DNA of 64,000 nt from Magnolia sinica (Eukaryota > Streptophyta > Magnoliopsida > Magnoliales > Magnoliaceae): contig NC_080574.1 of assembly GCF_029962835.1 (NCBI RefSeq), positions 39,499,501 through 39,563,500 on the forward strand. Direction: 5' to 3'. Below the pieces are notes generated by a model that did not search any database, was not told the DNA's origin, and saw only the letters and a list, made by a program, of their open reading frames with translations. Both the position numbers and the translations under genes were made by a program. Shown piece by piece: positions 35,285 to 46,967 of the stretch; position 1 is the stretch's first letter, and every line of letters starts with the position of its first letter.

Positions 35285-36487
35285 TGATGCAGGACATGTG
35301 ATCTAACCATTTGGAAGCAGGAGATTATTAACGGGTTAATCAAAGTAAGTCAAATATAATAGCATGACATTCTACCATAATTAAAAGAGTACCAAATAGA
35401 TAATAAAATTTCAAATTACATGAAATCACAATCCCACACAAGCATAAACGACATTAGCATGAAAATCTAAGACCCAATGAGAGATTGGAACTCTCACGTT
35501 AGCATAGGTATGGTTCTAATTCAATTAGCATATTTGCGCAATTCTAGGTTAGGGTTTCAAAGGGTTTTGGGAATTTTGGAGAAAATGGGAGATTTAGGAT
35601 TTGGGAATGAAGGATTTAGGGTTTTGTAGGGAATTGGAGATTAGGGTTTCGTAGGAAATTGGGGATTAGAGTTTATACAATAGGAAGGGGGATTGAAGAA
35701 ATGGAAGAAAACTAAGGGAATTGGCTGACCGCATGGTCATATGGCCCTATCCGTATGTGTGGGAATGGTGGTGATGGTTGGGTTTGGTGGAGTGATGGCT
35801 AAGAAAAGATGGATTTAGGTAATTGGTTTAGGTTTAGAAAAAAAAATGGTAGAGGGAGTTAGGGTTTGTAGGAGAAAAGTGGTAGAGAAAAAAGATTTGA
35901 GAATAGATGAGGAATAAAAAATAATAATAATAATAATAAGTAGAAGAGAATAAGATAGACATGAACATTTGGATTCACACCAAGTAGTCTCTTTTCACAA
36001 CAGAATCTCAAATCACATGAGAGAAAGAGCTTTTTCAAGCAAAATAGTTGCTTTTCATTCCCCCCCCCCCACACACACACAGACACAGAGGTGTTTTGAC
36101 AAAAATACCCTCAATAAAAACATACCTCACTTGTCCCACGATACAATAAACTGAAAATAACTCATCCTGAACTATAAATAACCATAAAAAATGTAAAATC
36201 AGTTCATCTTAATACTACTAACCAAAGTGATCAAGGATCACAATGATCCAATCGCTTGATCGAAGGATCTACACAATCCAACAGTCTGATCATCATGTCC
36301 TTGCGATCCAACGATCAAAACTCCTCAAAGAAGCAGCCCACATGCATCTTCTTAGTTTAAGATGGACAATCATGCAGTCCTCAGTGCGGCACACCCGGTC
36401 CCATGTACAAGTCATTCGAACCAAATTGAATGTTGGGCCGACCTCCTCCTCCACTAGTATACTATAAATGGTTGGATTTCCTCATCA
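35285..36487. mobile_element. solo LTR of a related Ty3/gypsy family
   Basis: It starts TGATGCAGGAC and ends CCTCATCA, the same termini as the host LTR. The interior follows the same order of blocks but is much more diverged. Flanking 5-mers are AGAAC and AGACC, a duplication with one mismatch, and the host LTR sequence resumes exactly. No internal genes are present, so it is a solo LTR left by recombination between the two LTRs of one element. Confidence 0.75.
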
Positions 36488-37716
36488 AGACCACATCACA
36501 ATCCTGCAAAATAGATCCTTAGGGCTATTGATCGGGCATGGCCTAATGGAAGGTAGAACTTCCATCTAGCATAGGTTTCGTTATAGATTCGAGGATTCAC
36601 TTGCGCTTTGCTAGGATTTGAATGGATTAAGGTTTAAGTTTAGAAATCAAGAAATTGGGAATTTAAGGTTTTATAAAAAGCTAGGGTTAAGGTTAGGGTT
36701 TTATAAAATACAAAAGAAAAGAAAGGATCAATGAAGGAGACGCCGTTCAGCTGTAGGGACAAGTCATGTACAGTGTACGGGCACATCCGTACAGTCGTAT
36801 GGACAAGGTGGTGGGGCTGGGTAGGTTTGGTCGGTGATGAGTTGGGTTGATGATGGTGGAGTTAGGGTTTGTGAAAGAAGATAGAAAAATATTCAATAGA
36901 AAAAAGGAGAGGTCTGACAGAGAGAAGAAAGAAATACCTTGATAGGAATAAGAAAGATAACTTTGAATCACTCCACCAAGTGTTTCACACCAAATTCCAT
37001 TTATGGGATTTTTTTTTTCTCAAAAGAGGCAATATAGAGAAAATTCCATTCAATATCAATAATCTCAAGTCTCAAGCCTCAAACAAGTATATATAAGAAA
37101 ACCCAAGCAAACCCTAAGTCTAAAACTATTCTTGATCATCCAAATCTATTAATAGTCAAGATCAAAACATAAATATCTAATAACCTAAATTAGAACAAAA
37201 AATAAAGCAGAAATAAAGATGTGCCACACGACACAAAGATGATCTCCAACATGCAACAGGTACGTTCACACATCCACACGCGATCAACGGCTTAGGTGAA
37301 TGTAGTGCAACGTGTCCATGGCTCGAATGCGCAAACTAGAGTGTCCGTAGACCTAAACCCAAGTCTCTAAACATATCCAATGGTCCAGATCACCAAACCA
37401 ATGTGTCCAAGATATCCAACTGCATGGTCTAACGTTTGTAACGTCCAGATGTGGTCCACGTTAGGCTGGGTGATGTCTAAATAGTCCAAAGATATATCAA
37501 TCAGTTCCAAATAAGCAACCCACATGCATCTTCCCAGTGTGAGGTCTTCAAAGATGCTCAACCATGCATGTGGGGTCTTTAACACGGCTAAGAACTCGAA
37601 TTGGGTCCACTGCACCGCACGTAATGATCCTTTAACCATAATGAAGCTGGGGTTAGGGCCTCAGCTCTCCTCCTCCGATAAACTCGTGTAGGGGCTTGGA
37701 TGCCCTCATCACACAT

Positions 37717-39075
37717 AATCTTGTGAGGGAGACAATTCATTGTAATGAACTTGTCTAAGACCTCAACAATCATAATTATCTGAAATACTAATTTGCATAT
37801 GAACTCATAAACAGATTAAAGAAAAACAATATTGAAATGGGAATGCTAACTGCCCAAAACTTAGTGGACACCCTTATTGAGCACAACTACCCATGGGGAC
37901 ACATGAAAAACATATGAGATCCAACCTACTCAACTAGTGTGCCCCACCAGGCATTGGCTGAAAGGCTAGAGATATGGCTAAATTGATGATACTAAATGGT
38001 AGCAGAAAAGGGCCCAATATGCTATGCTCTTTTTTACTTTCTCTTTCTTTCTTTTTCTTTCTTTCTTTCTTTTTTTGTTTTCCTCAATTTGAGCGCTAGG
38101 ATCAACCCACCATCCTTATTTTGTGTGCCATTGTCCATAATTTTGTGGGGCCTCCCCATGAGTGGCTCAGCTCTTGTCTAAGTCCACCACATATTGCATT
38201 GAAGTCATGTTTAGAAACATGCAATAAGTCCTCTATTGAGGTGCATATGGAAATTGAAGGTGATTTCGAATTTACCACCTTTTATCTAAATCTGCAGCAA
38301 ATATACCATGAATATAAAGAAGATACGGGCAAAGAAATTGAGAAAAAATTAGTACAACATTTGATAGATCTGTGACTATTTGATAGATCTATGACTGCAA
38401 CTAGCTAGATAATTCGATGAAGTCTTTTCGAACTATATCTATTTAGTAGAAGAATACAACATTTGATAGATCTGTTTGCTATTTGGAACCCTATCTTTTT
38501 TATTAGGACCTATTTGGTCAACTTTCAACATGTCAAGCTGACACTGGCCAATAGATAGCAATCTTATGAAATGATGGCCCATTACCCCAACAAATACATG
38601 TAAAAAATAAATAAATAAATAAATAAAATAAGATATTCGGGACCCTCTCAATTTTTAAAAGAAAAAAAAAATTCCAATAGTTTTTGAGAAATTTTCAGCC
38701 AACCAAAAGAAAAGAAAAGAAAAAAGAATTCAGCCGTTATGGGGCCATATTGGCAAGTATGGCCCATATCAAATCGTCCAACAAGGTGGCCGATATGGGG
38801 GCTGATACCGATACTCAAAACCTTGGTCTAGACTGAGTATCTGAATTTACATTGCTTGTGTTGCATACTTGCATGATTACCACCACTCTATTTTAATCCT
38901 TGGGGTTCAAGCTCATCATACAAAACTATAAAGGGAAAGAAAAAAAAAGTTTCCATAATGTCATGGGGTGACGTCATTCTACAATTTCAAAACCCTCCTA
39001 ACAGTTGAATCAACATCACCAAATAAAAAGGATAAGCTTTAGTAACTTTAGTTTCCATGGGTTTCATTTGTATTG
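37717..39075. other. intergenic, nothing recognised
   Basis: Low-complexity CTTT sequence lies at about 38030-38075 and an AAAT run at about 38610-38630. Around 38745-38825 GGCCGATA and GATACCGATACT strings resemble an end of the ATATCG-rich elements. No gene is supported. Confidence 0.4.
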
Positions 39076-39079
39076 GATG

Positions 39080-39292
39080 GTTACAATGAGGGAGAAGGCC
39101 CAACATAAGCAAGTTGAAGGCTCTGAAAGGGGCAAGGAGATGGGCCAAAAGGACATGGATGGAGGTAGTAAGAAAAGACTTGATGACCTACAGTCAATTG
39201 AAGTTATGGCCCCTGATAGACTGGAAACGTGGAACAAGATTCATGTAACCAATCCCAAATAGTCGGGATAAGTTTTAGATGATGATGCTGGT
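39080..39292 (+). mobile_element. RTE-type LINE 3' end
   Basis: Encodes the last part of an RTE ORF (DGGSKKRLDDL, then DRLETWNKIHVTNPK and a stop at the family's usual place), followed by a short 3' tail with GATGATGATG. It is the same family as the antisense copy in the ligase intron (14552-15790) and is 5'-truncated. Confidence 0.75.
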
Positions 39293-39880
39293 GGTTACAA
39301 TGAGGGAGAAGAGGCTGCATGTTGTTCTCCGTCTACTTGCAAAGAACAGATGCATACCTTGATTTGTGGGGATTTCATTTATCCCTATCTTTCCTTAACC
39401 ACTTTGGGAAATGTATATTAGATTATATGTACACAATTAGAAAGGGGATTTTGGCAATCACATGATAGCTAGATTTGACATACTAGACATCCATTGATAA
39501 TGAACTTTCTTAGTCATTTCTGGGATAGTTCTATAAATCTTTATCTCCAGAATTCTTCTGAAACCCATTATCTGCTATTGTCATCCATGTGGATGGTACA
39601 TGGTAGTGTCATCCTCAAATCTAGCAGGAGATGTTCCTTCCAAACTCCTTAACATTGTTAATCCTTGAAGTTGGTCCCAAAGTGAAGAAGAATCTTGCAG
39701 CCCCAAATAACACTGCTTTGGGCACAACCATTGTATATCAGGTGTGGTATATTTTGGTGGTAAAAATGGTTGTATCCAAAGTGCCCTTTCATGCAGTCTT
39801 CCAAAAAATAACCATGTGTTTTTTATGGTGTTTGGTCATAATATTTGGTTAATACAGTTCAAGAAGTTTAGGTAAAGGCA
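39293..39880. other. intergenic, nothing recognised
   Basis: No domain, repeat or RNA is apparent. Confidence 0.4.
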
Positions 39881-39884
39881 TGGT

Positions 39885-40085
39885 GTGTTGTAACAGCCGT
39901 TACGTAATGGTAGCAACCATCATGCGTTACGGGGGTCATAACGGCCGTTACCAAAAAAAAAAAAACACCCATTTTGGGGCTGATACAGGTTTTCTTCAAA
40001 AAAAAAAAAAAGGCCATAACGGCCTGTATCATAATAACGTTAGTGGCCATTATAGCCACCGTTACTTTAACAAAATACCTTGGTT
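39885..40085. repeat. TAACGGCCGTTA-rich repeat, copy 1
   Basis: Strings such as CATAACGGCCGTTACC, GTTACGTAATGG and CACCGTTAC recur in both orientations around two poly-A runs. It looks like a small palindromic non-coding element. A second copy is at about 40670-40900. Confidence 0.5.
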
Positions 40086-40410
40086 ACAAGTGTTTGTACT
40101 TCTGAGCAAGACGTGTATAGCATAATGCTAGGAATCATAAAGGAAACCTAAGGTCAAGCCACAAAGTATGATCCATTCATGGACATCTTCTGGGGTGATC
40201 TGGAAGGATAATAAAGGGCAGGAAAGCAGAAGCGCTTCTTGAAATGGAGAAATGCAGCACATATAAAGGGGCATGTTATAGTTTTATACTTCAAAGGCAA
40301 CACATGGGGAACTTGCTTAGGAGATTGGATTAGCTTCAAGGACTTGAACAAATGAAATTGATCTTTCGTAAGTCCAATAGGTGAATATATATGATCCTAA
40401 CCCAGATGAT

Positions 40411-40660
40411 ATGCAATGTCCTCGAGTCCCGAGCCCACGTGGGTGGGTGCCACATCAATGGGTACCTGGATTTGTAGGTATCCAATGGACAGATCTGACC
40501 CAATTTTAAAAGGTCAGGGTCCAATTTTTTGGGTTCCTCAAGAAATTGGGTTAGGTACAGGTCTTGTGATTTGGGACCTGGTTACATTTGGGTCTAGGTG
40601 GGCTTGGCTCAGATCCATCAACTTAGATCTGGTTAAAATCAGGTTGAGTTGGGTCCAGCT
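40411..40660. repeat. degenerate GGGTTNGGT/GACCTGG repeat
   Basis: Diverged short units rich in GGGTC, GGTCAGG and GACCTGG. Similar sequence lies at 41055-41215 and 49370-49640. Confidence 0.45.
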
Positions 40661-40669
40661 AATGTCAAG

Positions 40670-40900
40670 GTATTACAAAACGGTTACAAAACAATAAAGG
40701 TAGTAACTGTTACGCATTATAGGGTCGCAACAACCGTTACGGAAAAATTGACCTGTAACGGCCTGTAATGGTCTGTAACAGTCATAACGGCCCCGAAACA
40801 GTCCCTTACAGGGCCAAAATAGTTTTATTATTATTATTATTATTATCCGTAATGGTACTGGCAGTGGCCATTACAGCCACCGTTACCAATAATGAAATGT
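40670..40900. repeat. TAACGG-rich repeat, copy 2, with (ATT)n
   Basis: Contains GTTACAAAACGGTTAC, ACCTGTAACGGCC, CAGTCATAACGGCC and CAGCCACCGTTACC, matching the motifs of the copy at 39885-40085. An ATT microsatellite sits at 40827-40846. Confidence 0.5.
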
Positions 40901-41054
40901 ATATTGATTATTCTGGCAATGTAATAAAGTTTCCTCAGCCATTCCATCTCCATGTAAGAGAGACCATTTACACACACCACATGTATCAAAGTGGCACATG
41001 TACGTGTGATCTAATCCATCCACTGGGTGGCCCAGACCATGTAAAGGCTTTAAT

Positions 41055-41215
41055 TTGACCTGAACGCAACTAGAACCTAGATTTAAAGACTAGACGGGTT
41101 TCTGAACCTGACTGGATCTGGTCTTCAACAATGAGACCTGGATGCAAAAGCACCTAGACTGCAAGACCTGAACCTGACTTACCCGGGTAGGGGTACTTTA
41201 GAACCGGAACCATTG
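41055..41215. repeat. degenerate GACCTGAACCTGAC repeat
   Basis: Diverged copies of GACCTGAAC, AACCTGACT and GACCTGGAT. It is low in coding potential and related in style to 40411-40660. Confidence 0.4.
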
Positions 41216-41219
41216 ACAG

Positions 41220-42720
41220 CACTAGTTCCACATTCTTGTAACACAGTACTAATCTGATAGGCCCCAACATGGATGGACAGTTACCAACAAACCTCCCCCA
41301 ACAGGGAAATCCTAACCTATCAATCAGTTGCTTGAAAATAGGTATCTAAAAGAGGTCTACACTCCATAGCAGATATGGCAACAGGCCTCGGTTTCTGGGA
41401 TCATCTTCCCACCTAGAGGTATTACAGTGCACCCATCCAATCAACAGTTAGATCGCCAAACCGTGGGCCCAATCAGACAGATTCAGGGCTGGATAACACC
41501 ATGCAAATTCTCGAGCAGAGGATCACAGAAATCCACTCAACAAAATTCACTTGACCAGATTAAAGGGCTCGAACAATCATAACTATAACAAACCAAAAAA
41601 CAAAAAAACAAAAAACCTAGTAAGTTCTGACTTGCAATTCAAAAATAGACAAAAATGATCAGAATCCCATTGACATTAGGAAGGTGCAACTGCAAAGTAT
41701 CTGCCACAAGATTAGCGCTGATTTTGTGTAAATCGTTCAATTCGGACAGTCCGATGCCGAGATTAAGGATCTCATAACAGGAATATCAGCTCCAACCCCA
41801 ATTCAACCACAAGAAAAACAGAAGGATTCTTGGAAGAAGAAGAAGAAGAAGAAGAAGAAGAAAGTAGATGAAGTAGTAGTAAAAATACCTTTTTTAGGAT
41901 ATCGGACGATCCTTAGAAGTCCTAACTGGAGTCCATGGCCCATCAAGATATCATTCCTCTTCCATCTGCAGACGAAATATCAGGAAAATATCCGTGTCGG
42001 AAACCGAAACGATACGAGAGGGAAGAGTAGAAGAGTAGATTGACTCAAGGTCATCGTCGGAGATTTTGAGGGAGTGAGAGAGATAGCCGGGCCACACGCC
42101 AGGGTATTTGGTTATTTTGAATGAGGACAGGTTCGGTGGGAAATAACATACCTGCGCTGAGAATTTACCGCCAATTTCTAAGCTCTCACGATCTGACCAC
42201 TGTACATGTGGAATCATATATAGCGATCTGGACCGTCCAAATAATCCGTACATGTAGAATACGTATTGGGCGATCTGGACCATCCAAATGGGTCCTTAAC
42301 CTAGTGGCTGATTTTAACAAATTGGATGATTGGATTATTTGTTCAGTGTAAACTCCATCCATCCATGGTGCGTATGGTGCATATGCATCTCATGCAGTTG
42401 GAAACCCGTGCCCTGCGGCCGGCAAACCTGACCTCATATACGAGTATGACCCACATAAAGTATATCTGAAAGTTATTTGGTACTTGGGTGTCCTTAATTA
42501 TTGCCAGCCATTCAATTAAATTCTACTATATTAACGTGAAGGGAGCTGCCTAAAAGGCAGATTTCCTGCAAAATGCCTTTTGCAGGAACTTCCTAACCGT
42601 GGCCCTGGCTGGGTCCCTTATAAAAGTAGGATGCAGAATGGGTTTAAAAGGTGCCAGCACACACTACATTCTACTCCGATGCAGAAGTGCTGCATGTGGT
42701 CAAATGCATGGCTATATTTA
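41220..42720. other. unassigned region with (GAA)n tract
   Basis: A GAA microsatellite lies at about 41832-41862. On the minus strand, 42283-41951 is open for 110 codons but has no recognisable domain. The CTT-rich, G/A-rich composition around 41820-42110 could be a 5' leader of a minus-strand transcript, but no downstream coding exon is found. Confidence 0.3.
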
Positions 42721-42734
42721 GAGCTGGGCATGAG

Positions 42735-43210
42735 TCGAGCCGGACCGAGTTAGGGCTGACCCGACTCAACCTGGTTTTGAAATAGACCCAACCTGACTCA
42801 GTACCAAGTCCAGTATGCCTGACCTAATCCGAGTCTGGGTCTAGCCTGGACTAATCCAGACTGAGTCTAACCCAATCACAAGTACCAAGTCGGGTCGAAT
42901 CGGCACCAAGTCGGGTCAAGTGCAATAGGTATCCACGGGCTGAAATCACAACTCAAAACCTAAGTGCATCTGCCGGAATTGCAGCTTTCCATCAACAACA
43001 TGGCATCTAAGATCTAAAGCATTAAATTTGGGATATATATATACGTGTGTGTGTGCGCGCGCGCAGGTTTCAGATTGAGTCGAGTCACTAAGTTGGATTT
43101 TTGGGTTGAGTCGAGTCATTGGGTGACCTGAACTTGACTGAGTTTGAGTTTGAGTTCTGATTGAATGAAGTCCACTCGGTTCGCATCGAGTCAAGTTTGA
43201 ACTAGTCGGA
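42735..43210. repeat. GAGTCGAGTC/GACTCAACC degenerate repeat with (TG)(CG)n
   Basis: The first half (42740-42905) matches the inverse of bases 1-150. The second half is built of GAGTCGAGTC, GGGTTGAGTC and TGAGTTTGAG units. A TGTGTGTGCGCGCGC tract lies at about 43047-43064. Confidence 0.5.
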
Positions 43211-44035
43211 TGAGTTGAGTCCTTCCGGAAAGGGGGACTTCATCATTTCATGTAGAGGAATTTGTTCGTCACCTTTTTTATGGACGCAGATTGCATAGTT
43301 GACTCTTCCACCATAGACATCCATTGAATCGTTTTCAGTTTTAAATGTCTACTAATCAGATAATTAGATAATTAAATAAACCTAGTTTTTGGTTCATAAT
43401 ACATCTTACATTGGTGCACATGATTTAGATAGTTTAATTTTAATTACTTTTATGCCAAGTATACAAGTTCCAATGTCTTTGGCTTTCAGATGGTATATGC
43501 TTCGCGCGCATTAGGTGTGCCGTGCTGGGCATGCCTCGTGGACTGGTCCGTGGACGAGTGGACTCAGCCCTGAGTTCCTAGAAGTAACTTCAACGGCCAG
43601 TTAGCATGGTTTGACCCTGGCCAGAAATCGGTGGGATTTTCTCACCCTTCAAAATGAGAAACCCAATTCACATGGAAAGTCTGTCGGTTTCAGTACCAGT
43701 TGGAAATTTTTTATTTTTCCTTGTCATCATTGAATGCTACTAATATTCAATATTTAAAATTTGAAGTGGTATTATTTGTTAGTGTAAATGATAACTTTTG
43801 CAAACGCATGCTTGTAGGGCCCACATGGCGTCTATGAATATCCAACCCCTTCAACAGAGTCTCCCACTGAAAATAAAAATACCCCAAGAGTCAAATCAAG
43901 TTAATGATCAAGTGGCCAAGATAGGAAAAGCAACGGCCAACTAACCTACACTTACGGGCATTAAAGGTACGGAATTCTGCCTATACGGTGAAGCTTCCTT
44001 GGAACATTGTCTTAGGTCACACCTCGGTGATTTCA
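43211..44035. other. intergenic, nothing recognised
   Basis: No domain or repeat ends are visible. Confidence 0.4.
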
Positions 44036-44053
44036 TGCCAGATATGCTCATGA

Positions 44054-44211
44054 CACCCAGATCCATAGCTCAACTGGCAGACTGAGTGGATATTCCTCGT
44101 TTCAACACTTGAGGTCTTGGTATCGATCCCTAGTGGGGGTGGCTAACATGCAGTGTGTGTACTGATATTGGTGTGTACTAACAAGCTAACCCCAAAAAAA
44201 TAAAAAATGCT
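44054..44211 (+). mobile_element. tRNA-derived SINE with 14-bp target duplication
   Basis: AGATATGCTCATGA lies on both sides (44040-44053 and 44212-44225), an exact 14-bp duplication. Inside are an A-box-like TAGCTCAACTGGCAGA and a B-box-like GGTATCGATCCC, the RNA polymerase III promoter parts of a tRNA-derived SINE. The insert ends in an A-rich tail (CCCCAAAAAAATAAAAAA). It is non-coding and moves with LINE enzymes. Length is about 158 bp. Confidence 0.88.
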
Positions 44212-44225
44212 AGATATGCTCATGA

Positions 44226-45065
44226 AAGTAGTTTGTAGTGCATGCATAGAGAGACTTGCAAGAGAAAGCAGGAGAAGTCGGAAAAAGGAGAGGAAAGAAA
44301 AATAAGAAAAATCTTAGCATAGAAGCTGACTTACATGTAGAAAGAGAGGTAGAAGGGAGCTCATCATTTCCATAATGGGTGACTCATCTCTATATTTTCT
44401 TGTATTGTAGCCTACTTGAGTTTTAGATTTGCCTTTTTTCATGTGCTAACATAAGACGCACAATAAATATACAAAATGAATTTCATATACAACCATCATA
44501 ATATGATTCACAAAGCTTTGTCACACCAGCAGGTTATATACAAATATAAGAAGTTCAAATAAAATACTTACATTAAAGAATTAAAAAGATACCTATGTAA
44601 TCTAAGTCATTCTAAGTTTTTTTTTTTCGAAGTTAAATATAAAACATAAATCGCATAGCTATGCACATTCTAATTCAAATGAGGCGGGTATCCAAATCAT
44701 GTTGCTTAGAATTCAGGGGATGGTTGTAGCTGCTACATATTCTAACATGAGTTGAAACATAAATTGGATAGCTCCTACATACCCGCCTTCTCTTGCGCTG
44801 CATGATTTCCTATTCAAGCCAAACTCAAAACATAAGATCTTGTAGCTCAGGCTATCTCTGTCGGTAATCGATTTACAGCCCACATCTTCTTTTCATATTC
44901 AAGCTGGATAGGGAACCCACCTACCTAGGAAATCAAATTGCATATATTGGAATGTTTTCATTTCTTGAACTATTCTAATCTTTATTCTATGCTCTGGGCA
45001 TTTGGTGGGCCACAGTTTTGGAAAGAGTGCAACCAACGCATATTCAAGCATAAATTCAAGAATGA
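44226..45065. other. intergenic, nothing recognised
   Basis: AT-rich sequence without supported features. Confidence 0.4.
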
Positions 45066-45070
45066 AGATG

Positions 45071-45557
45071 TTGGAAGTGGATTACCTATTGAGTAACTCA
45101 GTACACTCTATAGGACCCACCATTATGTATGTGTCTTATCCATGCTGTCCATTTGTGTTACCCACTCACTTTAGGGTACGAGCCCAAAATTGAAGCATAT
45201 CCAAAGCTCAAATGGACCACACCACACGAAACAATGTGAATTGAGCACCTACCGTTGAAAACTTCTTGAAGTCCATGGAAGTTTTGGATCAAGCTGATGC
45301 TTGTGTTTTCCATTCATCCATACTTGTGTGACCTTATGAATATGTTTGATGACAAATAAATATTAATGTGGGCCCTAGGAAGGTTTCAATGGTGGATGTC
45401 ATTATCCCACTGTTTCTGTAGTGTGGTCCACTTGAGCTTTGGATATGCTTCAATTTTGAGCTCCAACCCTAAAATGAGATGGAAAAACGGATGGACGGCT
45501 TGAATAAGACATATGGTGGGCCCCATAGAGTTTACTCAGTAAGCAATCCACTTCCAA
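45071..45557. mobile_element. MITE with TTGGAAGTGG ends carrying the palindromic core
   Basis: The inverted ends TTGGAAGTGGATTACCTA and the complement of TTGGAAGTGGATTGCTTA extend through GAGTAACTCAGTACACTCTA-like sequence for about 45 bp. AGATG flanks both sides (45066-45070 and 45558-45562). The interior (about 45113-45522) is the shared foldback core: GACCCACCATTATGTATGTG, GGACCACACCACACG and TGTAGTGTGGTCCACTTGAG. Confidence 0.8.
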
Positions 45558-45562
45558 AGATG

Positions 45563-46270
45563 CCACCTACAAAGGTCACTATCTTGGCCCCCCTTCTCGG
45601 AGTTGTTACAGCTTCATGGGACCTTCCAAGTCAAGTAATTGTCACCCATGATGGTTTTTTTTTTTTATTTTCTTTTCTCTTCTTTTTCTTCACCTTTCTT
45701 TTTTTTGCCTGGCCCACCCAAGCTGTGGTGCTGCTTGTTTCTCTTTATGTTGGCTTTGGTGACCAAATCTTCTCATTTGGTTGGTGTTGAATCTTGCTTG
45801 CTATCCAAAAATATATATTTTATATGCGCTTTAGTTTTTAATGAAGTTGGTTGGATATTATGAGCTTTACTAAGCCTACACATTTGTGCAGTAAAGTGTG
45901 CCAGCATGGCATGATGTGTCCAAGATCCAATCCGTCCATCAGAAGGATTCCACTATTTTAATGCTTTAGACCATTAATTAGGTTGATCCACTGGTCAAGT
46001 AAGCCACATTTAGTAAAATCAATGTATGGTTATGAAAAAGTTTGCTGAAGTTTTCTAACCCAGCCACTAGTTTCCGACTTTGGGGCCCACATGCTGATTG
46101 TACTAAAAGATTAGACCAACCTGATGGATGGATTAGATCTTATACCTATCTGCCATGCTGGCACGTGTGTGGTGTGTATATCAACTTTATGGCACATGCA
46201 TGTAAGCTTAGCAAAGATGGAAATTATGAACATAGGCTGATTTCACTGCAAAGCTTTATAGATTAAGCTT
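45563..46270. other. intergenic, nothing recognised
   Basis: A T-rich low-complexity stretch lies at about 45654-45705. No gene is supported. Confidence 0.4.
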
Positions 46271-46381
46271 AACCTAAAATTTTCCATGTGTGGGACCCAT
46301 GATGATGTATGCATGACATCCAATACCTCATCATGTGCATCCCTTGGGTTCTCCTTGGAGTCCGAAGGCTTGTGCAGCTAT

Positions 46382-46966
46382 GGGTATATATGAGTTGAAC
46401 CAAGTCAATCTGGCACAGCTTGACTCGGCTCAACCACTTGTTGACCCCAGCTTAAACTCAGCTCGGCTTGGTCCTCGAGCCTAACTAGCTAGCTCGGCTC
46501 AGTTCGAGTCAAACTTAGTTTGCTTGTGCAGCATTTTCGCAAACACATGGACTGCACCTTCAAAATCTCACTATATGTAAAACAGCAATAATGGTTTTAC
46601 AAGTATTTCATCAAACACCTTCTAAGCAACATAAAAATCAAGAGAAAAAAAAAAGGGTATTTGTTTAATATACATACCTTCCTTGCCACCAGTCACACTT
46701 TGTTAAGTCATTTCATCAAACACTTGGTGAGCAACATCAATATCAAAGAAACCGAGTCACCGAATTGGTTTGATCCGAGTTCAATTCGAGTTGGGTTCGA
46801 TTCGAATTGAGTCGAGCTCAGGCAAGCTCGAACTCGGTTCAAAAATTTTTCGAGCTCAAAAAATCAGCTCAACTTGACTCAAACTCAATTTCAAACTAAG
46901 TCGAATCGAGCTTTTTTTAGTCGAGTCGAGCGAGCTAACTGAGCTAACTCGGTTCATGTATAGCCC
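46382..46966. mobile_element. TCGAG/GAGCTCG-rich MITE
   Basis: The ends GGGTATATATGAG and the complement of GGGCTATACATGA form a weak inverted pair. The interior is dense in GAGTCGAG, GCTCGGCTC and CGAGCTC units in both orientations. Families of this style are common in plant genomes. The target duplication is unclear. Confidence 0.55.
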
Positions 46967-46967
46967 T

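Larger units (their letters stand above)
28260..37711 (-). mobile_element. Ty3/gypsy LTR retrotransposon 1 with nested insertions
   Basis: The target duplication CACAT is exact (28255-28259 and 37712-37716). Both LTRs begin TGATGCA and end CCCTCATCA. Order on the minus strand is: LTR (37711-34497), primer site (34491-34479), gag, protease, reverse transcriptase, RNase H, integrase, polypurine tract (29606-29598), LTR (29597-28260). The upstream LTR is swollen by an L1 fragment and by a solo LTR of a related family. By eye the LTRs differ at roughly one base in ten, so it is an old copy. The genes have stops and lost residues, so it is not autonomous. Confidence 0.92.
34497..37711 (-). repeat. 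retrotransposon 1, 5' LTR, split by two insertions
   Basis: The LTR pieces are 34497-34526, 35162-35284 and 36488-37711, which together match the 1338-bp partner LTR plus a short extra block near 37627-37675. The outer end is CCCTCATCA followed by the duplication CACAT. Confidence 0.85.

Noticed and set aside
41951-42283. 110-codon minus-strand ORF
   Set aside because: No recognisable domain or partner exon; kept only as a possible leader region.
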